Shown in pieces: positions 21,905 through 34,869 of a stretch of DNA of 64,000 nucleotides. The stretch is taken from positions 21,220,345-21,284,344 of the forward strand of contig NW_004955417.1 in NCBI RefSeq assembly GCF_000276665.1. Direction: 5' to 3'. The notes under the pieces are model-generated. The model was not told the origin of the DNA. It made no database searches and worked only from the letters and a program-made list of their open reading frames with translations. The number at the start of each line of letters is the position of its first letter. Positions within the stretch are counted from its first letter, which is position 1. Made by a program: the position numbers and the translations under genes. The DNA comes from Chinchilla lanigera (taxonomy: Eukaryota; Chordata; Mammalia; Rodentia; Chinchillidae).

Positions 21905-22275
21905 TTGGGTTGGATCTGGGATGTCTCCCAAAGCTCTCATGGGCTCAGATGTGGGGCTTCCAGTGGATTTGGGGGTTGCTGTATTCATCTGTGCAGTCAT
22001 CCACTGGTGAGCTCAGTGGCAGAGTGTGTTGTGGGAGTTGGGGTCTCTTTAGAAGAAATGAGTCACTGGAGTATGACACGGAAGGCCACACCCTTCTCCC
22101 CAGCTTACCCTTTATCTCTGCTTCCCGGCCACCACGACAGGCCCAGATTTCATCCTCTGTTCTCCATTGCCATGACTTTTCTACTCTGGGTTCAGCCAAC
22201 CATGGATTGACACCAGGATCTAAAATACACTTCACCTTTAAGGTGTGGGTGTCAGGTATTTTTCCCCATACATTT
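21905..22275 (+). mobile_element. MaLR-type solo LTR
   Basis: The 5' part, 'tgggttggatctgggatgtc' then 'tcccaaagctctcatggg', and the 3' part, 'cacctttaaggtgtgggtgt' then 'caggtatttt', match a rodent MaLR-type LTR in plus orientation. The 148-codon frame at 21874-22320 crosses the LTR and is not a gene. Confidence 0.7.
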
Positions 22276-22289
22276 CTTCATTGTCACTT

Positions 22290-23735
22290 ACTAAACTGTG
22301 TCACTACTTTTATATTTTGAAGATTCTACAATATCTTTTTAATCAATGAGGTTGCATGAAGGGAACTCAGAGAATTTAGGGACCTGCCACTGCATACCTA
22401 GAGCAAGAACAGGCACACAATCAGCATGTAAGAAATACTTCTTACATAAATGAATTAATTAGTGGAGACTGTAATATGAAAGTTATACATATGCTGAAAA
22501 TGTTGATACAGATTTTTGTCCTTGATACATCACAACTGTATAAATGTGCATATCTCTCCCACTAGAGTTGGAATCTTAAGTCCATGAATTCTTTTTCAGT
22601 GAGCAAATGTACCCAGACAGTCTGATCGTGATTTGTAATGTGTTCCTTCTTTTTCATGAAGACATCAATAAAAATGCTCTGTCCCAGGGACTGTTGTGGG
22701 AGAAGACACATTAATACTGAAGTAATTTTTATGGGATTCATTTTCTATTTAATTTAGCAGAGATTCATACTGCTGTTCTAGAACTGATCTGTGTTAATGA
22801 GTAAGGATCTAAGTTGTACACATGCTTCCATTTGTGCATCAGGAACTTGAGCTGGTGTGTAAGTGTTGGGTTGTTATGCTAAAGTGATTACTAAGTATTC
22901 AATTCTAATCATCATCATTTAATACCCAAAAATTAATGAGCAAAATGTACCAATGTAAAGATATGTCATGTGTTTTCTGTGTGTTTTCATCATCATGCAG
23001 GTTGTATGTATAATAAGGAACCTTTACAAAACACTCTGGCATTTAACTTTATCCTGTCACACCATCTATCACAGAACATTTTGCCCTCCAATTTATAAAA
23101 AACTGACACTAATGCTTAAAACTGTTTAAATGCTGATTTTTCGGTAGGTGACTTTACAAAAATCCAAAGTATGATTCTCATATTTGTGCTAGAGATGCAG
23201 AATACATGTTCAAATCTCAGTGGTAGGTTTGACATTTGAAATGATAGAGAAGCCTCAATGAAATCGATGACAATAAGGAAACACAATTAGATCTGTGTGA
23301 TGCTTTAATTAAAGCTTACCTACCCAGCAAGTAAAAACCTTTGAATTTCCTTTGACCATATTGTGGCTAGCTTCAAAATGAGAGTAATAATTTATGGTTG
23401 GAATCCTTCAGAGTAATAAAAATGACAGGGGAAAAATTGTCTAGTGTTATGTAAATAATAAGTATTACAATAGAGGAAATATGCTGGTACAGCTCTTCCT
23501 AAACCAAAACATACATTTACACTTCCCCAATGCTTTCTAAACACAGCCAGTACATACTGTGAATACTAGCTTCCAAATGTTGTCTTCCAACCACAACATT
23601 GTGGCAATATCAGTCTTTTGAGCAACTGAAATACTGCAAATACTCTTTTGTACAGTCTTTGACTATATTTTGGCCTTATTTCATAAAATATGCATTGCTT
23701 GTAGCTTGCCCTTGAGATAATTAATTCACTAGTGT
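22290..23735. other. Unassigned sequence
   Basis: No gene, RNA or repeat that I can support. Confidence 0.5.
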
Positions 23736-23737
23736 TA

Positions 23738-24030
23738 GTCAGCTTTCTGGTACTGTCATTAAATACCTGAGGCAATCAATATATAAGAAGAAAAGTTATA
23801 TTTAGATTTACAGTTTTGGAGATTCCATGACCAGTGGCTTCATTCCTTTTGGGTCTGTGACAGGGAATCACTTCATACAGGAGACATGGAGGAAGAAATC
23901 TGCTCACCTCATGAGGAGGCAAAAGATTTAAATATGAATTAACTGGAGTGCCTCAGTTTCCTTCTAGGGGTCTCTAACGACCTGGTAAAACCTAATAGTC
24001 TCCACTTTCTAGAGATTGCATCAGTAGTGT
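23738..24030 (-). mobile_element. MaLR-type LTR fragment
   Basis: It begins 'gtcagctttctggtactgtc', then 'attaaatacctgaggc', and continues with 'catgaccagtggcttcattc' and 'atctgctcacctcatgagga'. This is the same reverse-orientation series as 3684-4062 and 57700-58050. The middle is decayed. Confidence 0.62.
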
Positions 24031-24539
24031 CACAATGGGGCACATGTAAGACCCAAACTACAGCAAAGAGTCAAAAAATGTGTGAAACATCGCATTCATT
24101 TCCTCTTTATTATAAACTCGGATTTACAGTGTTGCAGAAATCACAAACCTGTAAGGACAAATTTGGAAGGTTCCTAAATCTTCTGTTTTGCTTTGGTTTA
24201 CTCCAGAAACAAAAACTAAGCAAAAAACAGAGAAGAACATGGCTGCTAATTCTCCTGATTGCTCCAGTTGGCCCATGCAGCTCCTGGCAGTTTACATGGG
24301 CTCCAGTTTTTGCCAGACCAAAAGAAATAGAAGAGCAAACTCATTCCTACTACTCCCTTGCTTTATCAGCATCCAAAAAATAATGATGTCACTGTTTTGA
24401 GCAATGACGGCTGCTTCTCAGCAAGCCACATTCCAGGGCACTCCTGGCTTGGTTCTGCACCTTGAAGTTCTTGCTGTGCCAGTGTAAGGAATATCTCCTA
24501 CCTATTTTTTCACTATAGGACTAAAGGGTCCATTCTATC

Positions 24540-24905
24540 CTAGTCACTTTCTTCATCACCGAGACACAATACCTGGCACCCACAACTTAAAGCAGGAGAC
24601 TTTTATTTTGGCTCACATTTTGCATAAATTTCAGTCCATTATCAGCTGACTCCAAGGTAGAGGACCAAGGTAGAGGACCATGGCTAGGGAATGCTGCTCA
24701 CAGCATGGTAGGCAGGCAGCAGCAATGGTCACGGGAGGAACAAGGAAGGGAGACACAACCTTCCAGGTCATGCAGCAGTAACTGCCTCTTCCAACTGGGC
24801 CTTTCCTGTTAACAACAAGTCAACTCCAACAGCCCATGATCCAATGACCTTCTAAAAGCGCCACATAAGGCATCGAGATTCTGGGAAGATGTGTAGATAT
24901 GAACT
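24540..24905 (-). mobile_element. MaLR-type solo LTR
   Basis: 'agtcactttcttcatcaccg', then 'agacacaatacctggc', then 'ttttattttggctcacattt', 'tgctgctcacagcatggtag' and 'catgatccaatgaccttcta' follow the MaLR-like order in reverse. It contains a short local duplication, 'aggtagaggaccaagg' then 'tagaggaccatgg', near 24655-24685. Confidence 0.75.
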
Positions 24906-24909
24906 TTAC

Positions 24910-27360
24910 CACACTCATATTCTACGTATTTGTATTTCCTTCAGGGATTTTTTATTACACATTCCCTCAGAGCGCTACCTTATGGAGATTTGTTTCACTT
25001 TGTTTAACTCAACATTTCTAAAAGAGACCTGATCAGAGAAAGCCATTTTCCAACTTTCTGATAATCCTTTGAACAAACATCCTCCCTGTAGGTAATGCTG
25101 CCTACAGTGATCTCTCCCTGTGCTGTATCTTTGCGCTTATGTGAGTTCAGAATAATGGATTTAAAATCTGAGATAGCATCTCTGTGATCTCAGAGGGAGA
25201 AACCCACAAAGTTACAGCTGGCGTTTTTGGGGGGACATATTTTTAATGAGGATGCTCTAAAACATAATGTGCACACTAACATAACCCGAATATGTAGGGC
25301 AGACTGTGGTTTCTGTTATCCTTTTCCTGTTTCTCTTCCCTAAGGATTTTGTAACAAACTTTAACCTGCGGGTTTAAGGAAAGATCTGAAACAATTCAAG
25401 ACTTTCCTCTTTATAATTCCCTCTGTTAGTGTTGAGGTATTTTTTCTTAGTTGTAGAACGATTTTTTTGCTGAGTTTTAAAATACTCTCCTTGTGTTTGT
25501 TTAGTCACTTCTGAAAATACTAAGCCCACGTGTTCCCACATCACGCACTTTTCTTTGTTCATTATGTTCTTATTGGATTTCAATAAGTTAAGCAACCATG
25601 TACTTAATCTATATCTCTATGTCCTTCATATGTATTTTAAAATAGATTATGTATACACTATATGGTATGAATATTTTTATTTCATCACATATCACGGAAA
25701 TTCAGTATGTGGAATTGCATATAGCTCACATGCAATGGAAATTATATCACTTATAACCGGTGGGAGAAAGCATACTTGTATATATCAGAGGAAAATGAGG
25801 GTCAGTTTAGTTTAATTGGAATAAAATGCTATTGGTATCTATGAAGATGGTAAATATAAAATTCTTTGACCTATAAGTATAAAATAAATCATTTATAGAT
25901 GTGGCTCTATAAAGAGTGATATATTACTGTATAATTTAACATGATACAAAACTGTAAGTAAATACAATACATATCAATGTAGTAATATTTGAAAAAATTT
26001 TACAGCAGGCTTTAACCTGATGTTTTATTGTCACCACTGTTTTTACTTTGTAACCAGTTTTTAACCTCAATTTAAGAAATAAAACTTTCTGATTTATGAT
26101 CTTGGTAAACCTCAATTTTCCTTTCCAATATTCCATTAAAATTGACAGACACTATGTCATGAGGCATTTATACATATAAATCTAGTATGCAAGAGTCTAA
26201 TAGTGAGTAATCAAAGTTATTGTTACAGTAGTGGGAACATCTTGTTTCTTGATTTGGATGCTAATTATTTTTATGTGTTCACTTGGAGCACTATTTTGAA
26301 CTGGATATTTATGGTTTGTACACATTTCTCTATATGAATATAAATTCTCTATATGAATAAAATTCAAATTAATAATATATATGCACTCTTTTATAATATG
26401 CCTGTACAGCAGGGTGAATATTAAATATCTGAATGGAATGTGCATTATCTTTCTCTTATTCTCTATATTATTATTAATATGAACTTATTACTAGTTATCA
26501 ACCATTTGGGGAGAGAAGTGAACAAATTTAAATTAGATCCAGATTTTTCAAATTTAACATTATGGACTTTTTCTTCTCAATAATTCCTTGTGTGGGGCTA
26601 TCCTATGCATTAGAAGATAATTAAAAGCATCCATGACTTTTTTCATTAGATACCAAGAACAGTCTCCTAGTTTTAACAGGAAAAAATATACCCAACCATA
26701 TACAAATGCCCTCAGCAGAGGAAAATTGCCATTGTCTGCGAAAAACTGGCCTGGATAAACTAGATATGATGAAGAAGACAGTGCGAGCAGAATCTGGGGA
26801 AATGAAACCGGATCAGTATCCATATTAAACACTCAAATGGCACCAAGGTGGAAACTAGTCAGTGAAGGCAATTCAGATCAACTTTCTGGAATCATGAGCA
26901 ACTCTGCAGAAACAGAATCCACATCAGGATATACATAATACCAAGAGTGAGTATCAGTGTCCTCCATCACAAAATCCTCATCTAAAATTCAAGAGAAAGC
27001 TACATTTTAATGTACTATTGCTTTGACCAAAAAAGGAAGAAACCATAAAGCCAAAAACCTACCATTATGACTACGTGCCTGATATCCAGAAATATATATA
27101 TATATACACACACACTTTAATTTCAATCACTGACTGAATTTTCTTTGATAACTTCATTCATATTTCATCAATTTAACCTTCTTTGATATTGTGAAACACA
27201 GTCATACTTTTAAGGACGAGCATTTTATGACTGAAGAAATGTATCTATTATAATTAGGTGAGTTCTCTGAAGTGAAAGGAGTATGGTCACCTTCTATTGT
27301 TTCATACCTGCTGCTATGGTGAAAAGAACAACATCAAATTATTGCCTTAGCACAGTTTAA
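24910..27360. other. Unassigned AT-rich sequence
   Basis: No gene supported. Open frames of up to 118 codons upstream (24027-24383) and 90 codons here (26560-26832 on minus) lack any domain signal. A (TA)n(CA)n tract lies at 27091-27115. Confidence 0.5.
27091..27115. repeat. (TA)n(CA)n microsatellite
   Basis: A run of about seven TA units passes into about five CA units. Confidence 0.9.
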
Positions 27361-27364
27361 ATAT

Positions 27365-28500
27365 TTTTTTTTATTTTAAAGAGAAAAAAAACACTACAGA
27401 ATTTCAAAACAAGGTGATAGGAAATTAACAATGGTTATACTGCATATTGTTATCTTCAAAGTAGTTGCTCAGATTACCAGATACAGGCATGCAAAATTGA
27501 TCAAACAGTATGAGCACTAATTGTTCCTTTCAATGAACTAATAGAAATTAGTAGTACAATTATCTTAGCTATCTTATATCCTTCTTTTATCTTTTCCCCC
27601 ATCCCAGTTATTCTTTCTTTTTGAGCAGTTTCTTTCCCTTTCACAGTATCTAGTGTACCTTTTGGATCTTACTTACTTTTTCAGTTTCTTATACTAAGGA
27701 GACAATACAATATTTACACATGTGAGTGTGTTTTATTTCACTTATGAGTATGGTCTCTAGTTGAATTCATTTACCTATAAGTTTATCTTTTTTTATAGCT
27801 GAGTAATACTGCATTGTATAAAAATACCACATCTTTTTTATCCATTCCTTAGTTGGTAGACATTGGGGTTTTTTCCAAAATCTAGCTATTACAAATTGTG
27901 TTGCTATAAACATGGGTACACATGTATCACTGCAGTATAATATTTTCATTTGTTCTGGGGAAATATCCATAATGGGAGTAGCTGGGTTGAATTGGACTTC
28001 TAATCCTAGTTTTTTGAGGAATTTCCACATTGATTTCCACACTGATTGTACTAGTCTACACTCCCACCAACAATGGAGAAATGTTCCTTTTTCTCCTCAG
28101 CCCCTCCAACATTTGTTATTGGTTGATATCTTGATGATAGCCATTCTCCTGGGATGAGATCGAATCTCAGTGTTGTTGCAATTTGCATTTCTCAAATAAC
28201 CAATGATATTGAACATTTTTTCATATATTTATTTGCCATTTATAATTCTTCATTTGAGAAGTGTGTATTCATCTCAGACGCCCATTTCTGGATTGGATCT
28301 TTGAATTTGGGGGACCTGATTTCTTTAATTCTTTATATGTTCTAGACAGAAATCTTTTGTCTCAGAGAGATTTGGCTAAAATTTTTTCCCAATTCATGGG
28401 TTTTATTTTCACTCTTTTGGAGATTTCTTCTGATGTGCCAATATTTTCAATAAGATGAGATCCCAGGTGTTGATTCTTTGAAGTATTTCCTGTGTAGTTT
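27365..28500 (-). mobile_element. LINE-1, 3' UTR and ORF2 C-terminal region
   Basis: The plus strand starts with a T-rich, 'ttttaaagagaaaa' L1 tail in reverse, then a 3' UTR of about 350 bp that is closely matched by 58375-58725. ORF2 follows: 'atgggagtagctgggttgaa' near 27974, 'cactcccaccaacaatggag' near 28059, and 'gatattgaacattttttcat' near 28206. It is among the least diverged L1 copies here. The 5' side becomes unalignable near 28500. Confidence 0.9.
27767..28042 (-). pseudogene. L1 ORF2 C-terminal remnant, 91 codons
   Basis: The minus-strand frame encodes an L1 ORF2p C-terminal segment: 'WKFLKKLGLEVQFNPATPI', 'DTCVPMFIATQFVIARFWKK', and 'WIKKMWYFYTMQYYSAIKKD'. These are hallmark blocks of the region downstream of the reverse transcriptase. 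ORF2p is over 1,200 residues in intact L1, so this is a small non-functional piece. It ends at an early stop just past 'KDKLIGK'. The upstream reading frame is lost, so no protein is expected. Confidence 0.9.
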
Positions 28501-29340
28501 GGATTTCTTTTTTTTAACTTGAGAGATTATTTCTGACCTGATTTCCTCTATACACTCCTGGAGTTGTTTCTTCACTTCAGTTGCTTTCATTTCAGAAATT
28601 TCAGGCATATGACTTGCAATTTCTTCTATGTTGATGTCTCCTGGCCTTGTTCTGGGTGGGATGGAGGTCTCAGATTACATTTTACTCCTTTGTCTGGACA
28701 TTTTCTATTTCAAAAAGACGTTCTTCTTTTGATCTCTGTGATAAACCTTTTGAGTTTTGATGGTAGACTGCTATATCACTAGTAACAAGCCTCTCTGGGA
28801 AAAGTCAGTTCTTCAGGGATATCTTCTGTGTGCCATATATTTTTGGTTCTGTCTGTCCCAAAATCCAACCTTCCCAATTAATTGAGAGTGGGAGGTTTGG
28901 CTCTGTCCCCAGTCTTTAGATGTTGGAATGTGGTGAGGTTATTAACCCAGAGCTTCCCAGAGTTGTTACCCATGGAAGAACAAGGAATTACAAAGTATAT
29001 GACATCCTAGCCACAGGAGTACAATTAGCAATAATGATGGCACCAAGCAAAATTCAGAAATTGGCAAACTGTGGTAACACTGAATTTGTACTTTAGATCA
29101 TAGGCTCAAAGTCTGAAGTTATATGACAGAATCAATCATAAATTAGGCATTTGTATGCGAGGTTAGATTGGATTTACCCTTGTTAGACTGGATTTACCCA
29201 GGTTCCTCTGGCCAAGCTGTTTGCCTGGTCCCCTCCTGTAGCATCTTTCCTGGGAAATGCCATCAATCAGCTACTGAACTGTGTTTTGATTTTTGATCTA
29301 AGTGTTCATGCGAACTGACATGACCCTAGAAATTGAGTAT
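28501..29340. other. Possible rearranged L1 or other retroelement sequence
   Basis: Immediately right of the L1, sequence such as 'cactcctggagttgtttctt' and 'gttgatgtctcctggccttg' has the texture of an L1 5' region in reverse but cannot be aligned to ORF2. A 20-bp near-tandem duplication, 'ttagattggatttaccc' and 'ttagactggatttaccc', lies at about 29163-29202. Low confidence. Confidence 0.3.
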
Positions 29341-32005
29341 ATCAGTAAGGATGTAAGTCCTGGCAACTTGTGAAGACTTTTATAGCTTATTTTTTAAAAT
29401 GTCCATTATTATTATGTGATGTTGTACATTAAAGGAAAAATATTTTCATGGGAAATGCCTTCAGGAGACAAACTATGAATAATGCAACATTTTATGAATG
29501 AGATATTCACTAATCCAGAAAAGCTGCAATGTACATCTCAGATTTACAAAATAACTGCAGTGTAACACACTCACAGATGCAGGCAGAATTTAAATTGATC
29601 ATACTCCTTTTGGGTGATAGGCATTCGTATTTAGTATACTTTATGTGTTTTATGGTTTGAATTAATATGTACTTTTTATTAGTGTAGTGCCCAGAAAATC
29701 TGAGATAACATTTTATATCTAAGATGTTTTGACAATGGCAAAGAATGCCTATGTGCTATCAAAACAACTCTGTAATGTGTTTACTAGATATTATGATATT
29801 TTATTTCAATTAAACATTGTATTATAGACATCCAAAAGCTTACAGAGTTGTTATTGCACAAGTAACCATCACATTGAAAACACAGCTTTGGAAAACAAAT
29901 GACGCTTAGGCTTAGCATATGTTTCCTCAGTCTCTATTTTCTTTTATCTTATTCAATATTAATTTCACACTCACATTGGAGATATTTTGCCTGGATGTTA
30001 ATATCCCTGAGTTTTCTGAGGCAGTGTTGCTATATAAAAGGTGGGAAACATTGTATCAGAAAATCTAAGCTGATGAACATTGTATTCAACCCTGGGTAGA
30101 TTTACTACTCTGCATTAGAAGATCTTCTTTATTCCAATTCTCTAGAATTATCATGTGTGCACACGTAGGGATTTAGGAATTCCTGGGTATTCTGAGAGGT
30201 CTGGCACACAGCATGTTTGGATAAGCATCCATGTGTGAAATATCATAGGCGATCAGGACATGAGGGCAATATTTCTGAATTCAATAAGGTGCCAAAGGAA
30301 TTTCCATAACTTGAATAATTTTTCCCATGTAAACATACCGTGTAAGACAAATTCAGTTCCATTCCTGTGGTTTGTAATTTCTTTGGCTATAAGTAGTGAT
30401 AGAGCATTTTAGGGCTATGTATATTTTGGGGAGCAGTCTATTGACATTCTTAACTGTTTACAAGATTTGCTGTTCTCTTGCGATCATGGATACTCTAGTA
30501 TGGTAACGAGAACAGGATTTAGGCAAAAATTGACCCTCACATTTTTAAGTTTCTATAAGGCAATTCTAAATTAAATTTGTTTTATGAATAGTAATGTGCA
30601 GCTGATGCTGCTCCCTGCCTGAATCAAAATGTGTGTGATAATAGGAGCCTTGGCTGGGATTTGGAATTTGGAGTAGTTTCAGGCTGGGAGCCCTGAAAAG
30701 GAGTACAGTTATTTTAAAGAGGAACACACAGAATAGTGGTAAAAGATTTTGCAACAAATGTACTTGATATTGACAGGTAGCCTGAATTTAGTGGCATTGG
30801 GTGAGATTATTCTTCCAACAAAGAACAATTTGCTATTCCTGGATCTTTTCTTAATAGCATTTTGCTCCTCAGTAATTCTCTTACTCTCTTTTTTTATTTA
30901 TACTGGAAGATAGTAAATACCAGGAATACTTTAATGAAGAATGTCAGTCCCAAATACCTTTAAGGCAACTAAGTAGTTAGCAAAAATTCTCTTTGGCCTT
31001 TAAGGTATAACACCCCTAGAGGGGGTCTATAGACATGAATGTAATTCATTAGACTGGAGGTTTGATGACCAGCACTATGGCTGAATTTTCTTTGCACAAC
31101 AAAATTAAATGTAATATGGAACCTATAATAAATAGTTATTACATGAGTTAAATTAATTAATTGACAGAGTCAAAGCATTTTGAGAGCAGAAAGGGTGACT
31201 ATTAAAATACTGTCACATCTTGGTACATGTTGTGTATGGAAATACTTAAGATTAGAGCCACCATTTCAAGAAACATCTCATCATCATAGGTATAAAATAT
31301 TGTCATACTGGTCAGAGACTTCAGCAAGTGAATAAAAACTATTTTATTTTCCTTCTAGAGTAGAAATCAGTATATCATTTTAAATAATTTCAGGAGTGAA
31401 AACTTCATTCTCAAATAGTATTGAAATAATTCATACTGTAGTATTTATGAAGCCCTGCTACAGACATAATTTAAGAATATCCAAAATACCTTCTAACACT
31501 AAAATATTTCATTAATAGCTGCTTATAATACCACACACACTGGTGAAATTTATTCTGCTGTTTTCCCTCCCCAGTGCATTTTATATTAAACTGTGAGTTA
31601 ATGTACATTAAAGTGAAGCTCGAAAATGTAACTGAGTTAACATATTAACATTCACTTTGAAAAGGTAATGTTATAATCAGTAATTCAGGAAATTTGTTCC
31701 TGTTGGTATGACCGCTCCATATAGTTATTGAAAATTTGGACAAAGGTAGTGTTTATGCTACTGGCTTCAGGAATTTCTGATGTGTTAGAAAAACATTATT
31801 GACACATAAATATTGCAGACATTTATTTCTTAGATAAAAATCATTTAAATTATGTTTTAAAAGTTGTAAGATTTGTATATGTCTTTTCATTTACATTTGA
31901 GATTTTAATATATGATGAGGTTAGTTACTATAAAAACTTTTACATCTTTTCTACCTGATTTTAAGAATAATACACTATGAATACAATATTGGTTTGTTTC
32001 TAAAG
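29341..32005. other. Unassigned AT-rich sequence
   Basis: Nothing recognisable as gene, RNA or repeat. Frames are below 70 codons. Confidence 0.5.
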
Positions 32006-32009
32006 ATTT

Positions 32010-32045
32010 TATATATATATATGTACATATATATATATATATATA
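32010..32045. repeat. (TA)n tract with perfect palindrome
   Basis: A 30-bp perfect palindrome (32010-32039) is centred on GTAC at 32023-32026, in a TA dinucleotide run. Confidence 0.9.
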
Positions 32046-32049
32046 CTCT

Positions 32050-34475
32050 AAAATAGACCAAATTTTTTACAACTACCAATCCCAATGTGAAAAACAAATA
32101 TGTAGCTATGCATATGGAAACAGAAAGATGAAGAAGTAGATTTTATTTTAAGACTGGCTAAATCTCCTTTTCAACAATCAGTTGAGATAACTCATTACCT
32201 TCAGACCAGCCCAAATCTCCTTTTGAAAGTGATTCAATAGCTCTCAGATTTAGTGTTCAATATCTCTCAGGTATTCCACCAATTTCTGGTTTATCTGAGA
32301 TCTGTACAAAGTTGGAAGTGTATATGTCAGCTTCTATTTCAGAAATACACATGCATGCACACACGTACACACTCACACATAGGTGTATAGACACATAAAA
32401 CCTTGAAAAGGAATGTAAGGTTTATCTTAGAGAGTATCCTCGGTGAGTTAAACATAAAAAGACAGCCAAAAATACCCTTTCATTCTTAAACACTGATTAC
32501 TTAAAAATGAGACAACCAGGTCTTTCCAGAAATGTTTAAACAGAGGCAAAGAAGCTGGGAGAACACATTCTCAATAGGAAGGAAGGGAAGACTTTCAGGG
32601 GACATTGCTAATGTTTAATTTTCTCAATATCTTTTTAGTCAGTCATAAAAATTGTTAGTCATAAATAATGAGAATTGATGTAAGGCTTGCAGCTGTGGAA
32701 AAACATGCCAGAAAGAAAACTCTAAATGAACAAAGTGGTTGGGGTAATTTATATCATACCTTCAAAAGTTCTTTTTAGGAGGGACAATTTGTATAAGGTA
32801 TTGTGTCAGATTTGACGGACTCAAATTTGTTATGTTTCCAGAGACTTCCAGGGGCTGGGACATACCCTAGATTCTCTCTTTCTCAATTCCTCACCTCTTT
32901 TCATACCCCACAAATGATTGTTCTTCCTCATTTGTAGAGAAAATCATAGCTCTCATCCTCTACTTAATACTCCAAAACTACAAAATTATAAAACCTCAGC
33001 TGCTATTAATTCTTCACTTGTATATTCATAGTAAGTTTCTTTTCTTCTACTACAGATAATTTCTTTACCTGTTTTAAGTTTCTGACCAGATAACTGGAGA
33101 AATTTTCGCTAGCAAATATCAAGATGCTATAAATTGAATCCTTCCACAAATACGAAAACGTGCTCACATTTTCCCCCAAGTTCTCACAAATCTTTCCTGA
33201 TTCCATATCATTTAAGGAAAGTATTTCAAAACACTTCCCATTTTATATTCCTTATTTCACTTCTTCTCAATCTATGGAGGGTTGGGCTTTCTACAGTAAA
33301 AATAGTTTTGCCTAAAGGTTAATTATCTGTATGTTGCTTACTTCAAAGGATAGTTTTCAGAATTTATCTAGCTCAGTCTGTAACGCTGGTCAGTACCCCA
33401 GCCCTCTTGTGGATTGTGTTAACACTGCTTCTCCGCTAGTGTCGTTTCTCCTTTTCTGGCCATTCCTTGTCACCCACGAGCAATAAATCATTATCCTCTT
33501 ACTGGTAGTTTCACATTAACACCAAGCTTTTGCATCCTTACCTGGGTAGTATACTTGCACTGCTGGTTCCTAAATCATTCCAATCAGAGACCTAGCAATT
33601 CTGACACCTGGGAAATCTTCAATTGCTTTCATTTGTTGGACTATGCTGACATATTTAAGCATGGGAGCATACATTTTGGAATGCATCATGCACCCTGGCT
33701 TTCCAAAACCCAGAAGAGATATCCCTTAATGTATTCACTTGAGTAATACTTTCCTATGCAAAGGCATTTATTTAGCTTTTAGTGTTTTCAGACGATTCCC
33801 ATACAAAGATGCCAATAAAGTCAAGACTCCGTAACCACTGGCCTCATTATAAATGACAATTAAAACAGTACTCTCTGCTGTTGCTTTAAAATTTTTCTAA
33901 AGAATTGCAATATATGATTTCTGTTGTCTGAGAAATGCAAAATGCTTCTTTACTTTTCATACTATCAAGGGTGACTTAAATCAGGAGCAATTTTCAGGAA
34001 ACATGACTCCTTCACATAAACAAATTATAAAGAAAATATTCTTTCTTGGATACCTCCCAATATGATTAAGATACTGAAAAGTAGTGTCTGGGAAAATATC
34101 TACATTTTCCCCCATTCCTTTGTGTTTCCTGAAATTCTGGCACCCCTACAAAGTGTTTACAATCAGCTGCTGATGGGATGTTTTTTGGAAAATTAATAAA
34201 AATCCATCAATGACATCTGCCTTGACTTAGTTACATATTGCCTTACCTCACTTATGGCAGTTATTTTTCCCTAAGTGTATTAGTAATAACTCACACTAAC
34301 CCTGCACTGAAGTCTCTTATGCTAACTCTCAAATGTTAAGCTTCATTACTGTTATTTTTAAAGCTGGTTCCTGAAAATCGCTACAATTTCTGCTGTGCTA
34401 TAGCAATAACTGAACCTAATAGCTGTTCTCTGCTTCCAGAGCAAATGAACTCCGTTGTTCAGTGGGTACAAAGCC
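32050..34475. other. Unassigned sequence
   Basis: No supported gene. An 'acacatgcatgcacacacgt' type patch at about 32345-32390 is low complexity. Confidence 0.5.
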
Positions 34476-34479
34476 ACCC

Positions 34480-34700
34480 ACAGCAGCTCTTTTATTTCCC
34501 AAAATTCTTTGTTCCCACTGATCAACATGTGACTTTCAGGCCAATGACATGGCCTTGTGGCAGTTTCACTGAACTTTCTTTGAATAGCATTTGTTTTACA
34601 TCTTTGCATCTCCATTTTTTCCTCCTGCTGCCTAAAGCAGGGCTTTATTACTATGGTGTTAGCCATTCGTATGCAGCAAGGAGGAAAAGGCCCATCCAGG
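34480..34700 (+). mobile_element. Ancient mammalian repeat, family not named
   Basis: 'catgtgactttcaggccaat', then 'gacatggccttgtgg' and 'tttcctcctgctgcctaaag' follow the order of a common old mammalian interspersed repeat carrying a 'gtgac...ctggccaatgag' box. The 94- and 102-codon frames on the two strands overlap here and are not credible genes. Confidence 0.45.
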
Positions 34701-34800
34701 CCCTAGGAATGGAAAGTAACCAACTGTAATAAACTGCGTCCTGGAAGATTTTAGTGGGGAGTGAAACCATGCCAGCTTCTTACAATCGTTTAAATACAAA

Positions 34801-34823
34801 GCGCGTGTGCGCGCGTGCACGCG

Positions 34824-34863
<40 letters not shown>
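34801..34863. repeat. 63-bp alternating purine-pyrimidine tract, GC-rich then (CA)n
   Basis: Every position alternates purine and pyrimidine without error. The first 24 bases are GC/GT-rich with seven CpGs; the rest is a (CA)n run. Such tracts are classical potential Z-DNA formers. The CpG density is unusual for the neighbourhood. Confidence 0.95.
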
Positions 34864-34867
<4 letters not shown>

Positions 34868-34869
34868 GT

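Noticed and set aside
21874..22320. A 148-codon plus-strand frame.
   Set aside because: It lies across a MaLR-type LTR; the opposite strand is also open (96 codons). No domain or conserved motif.
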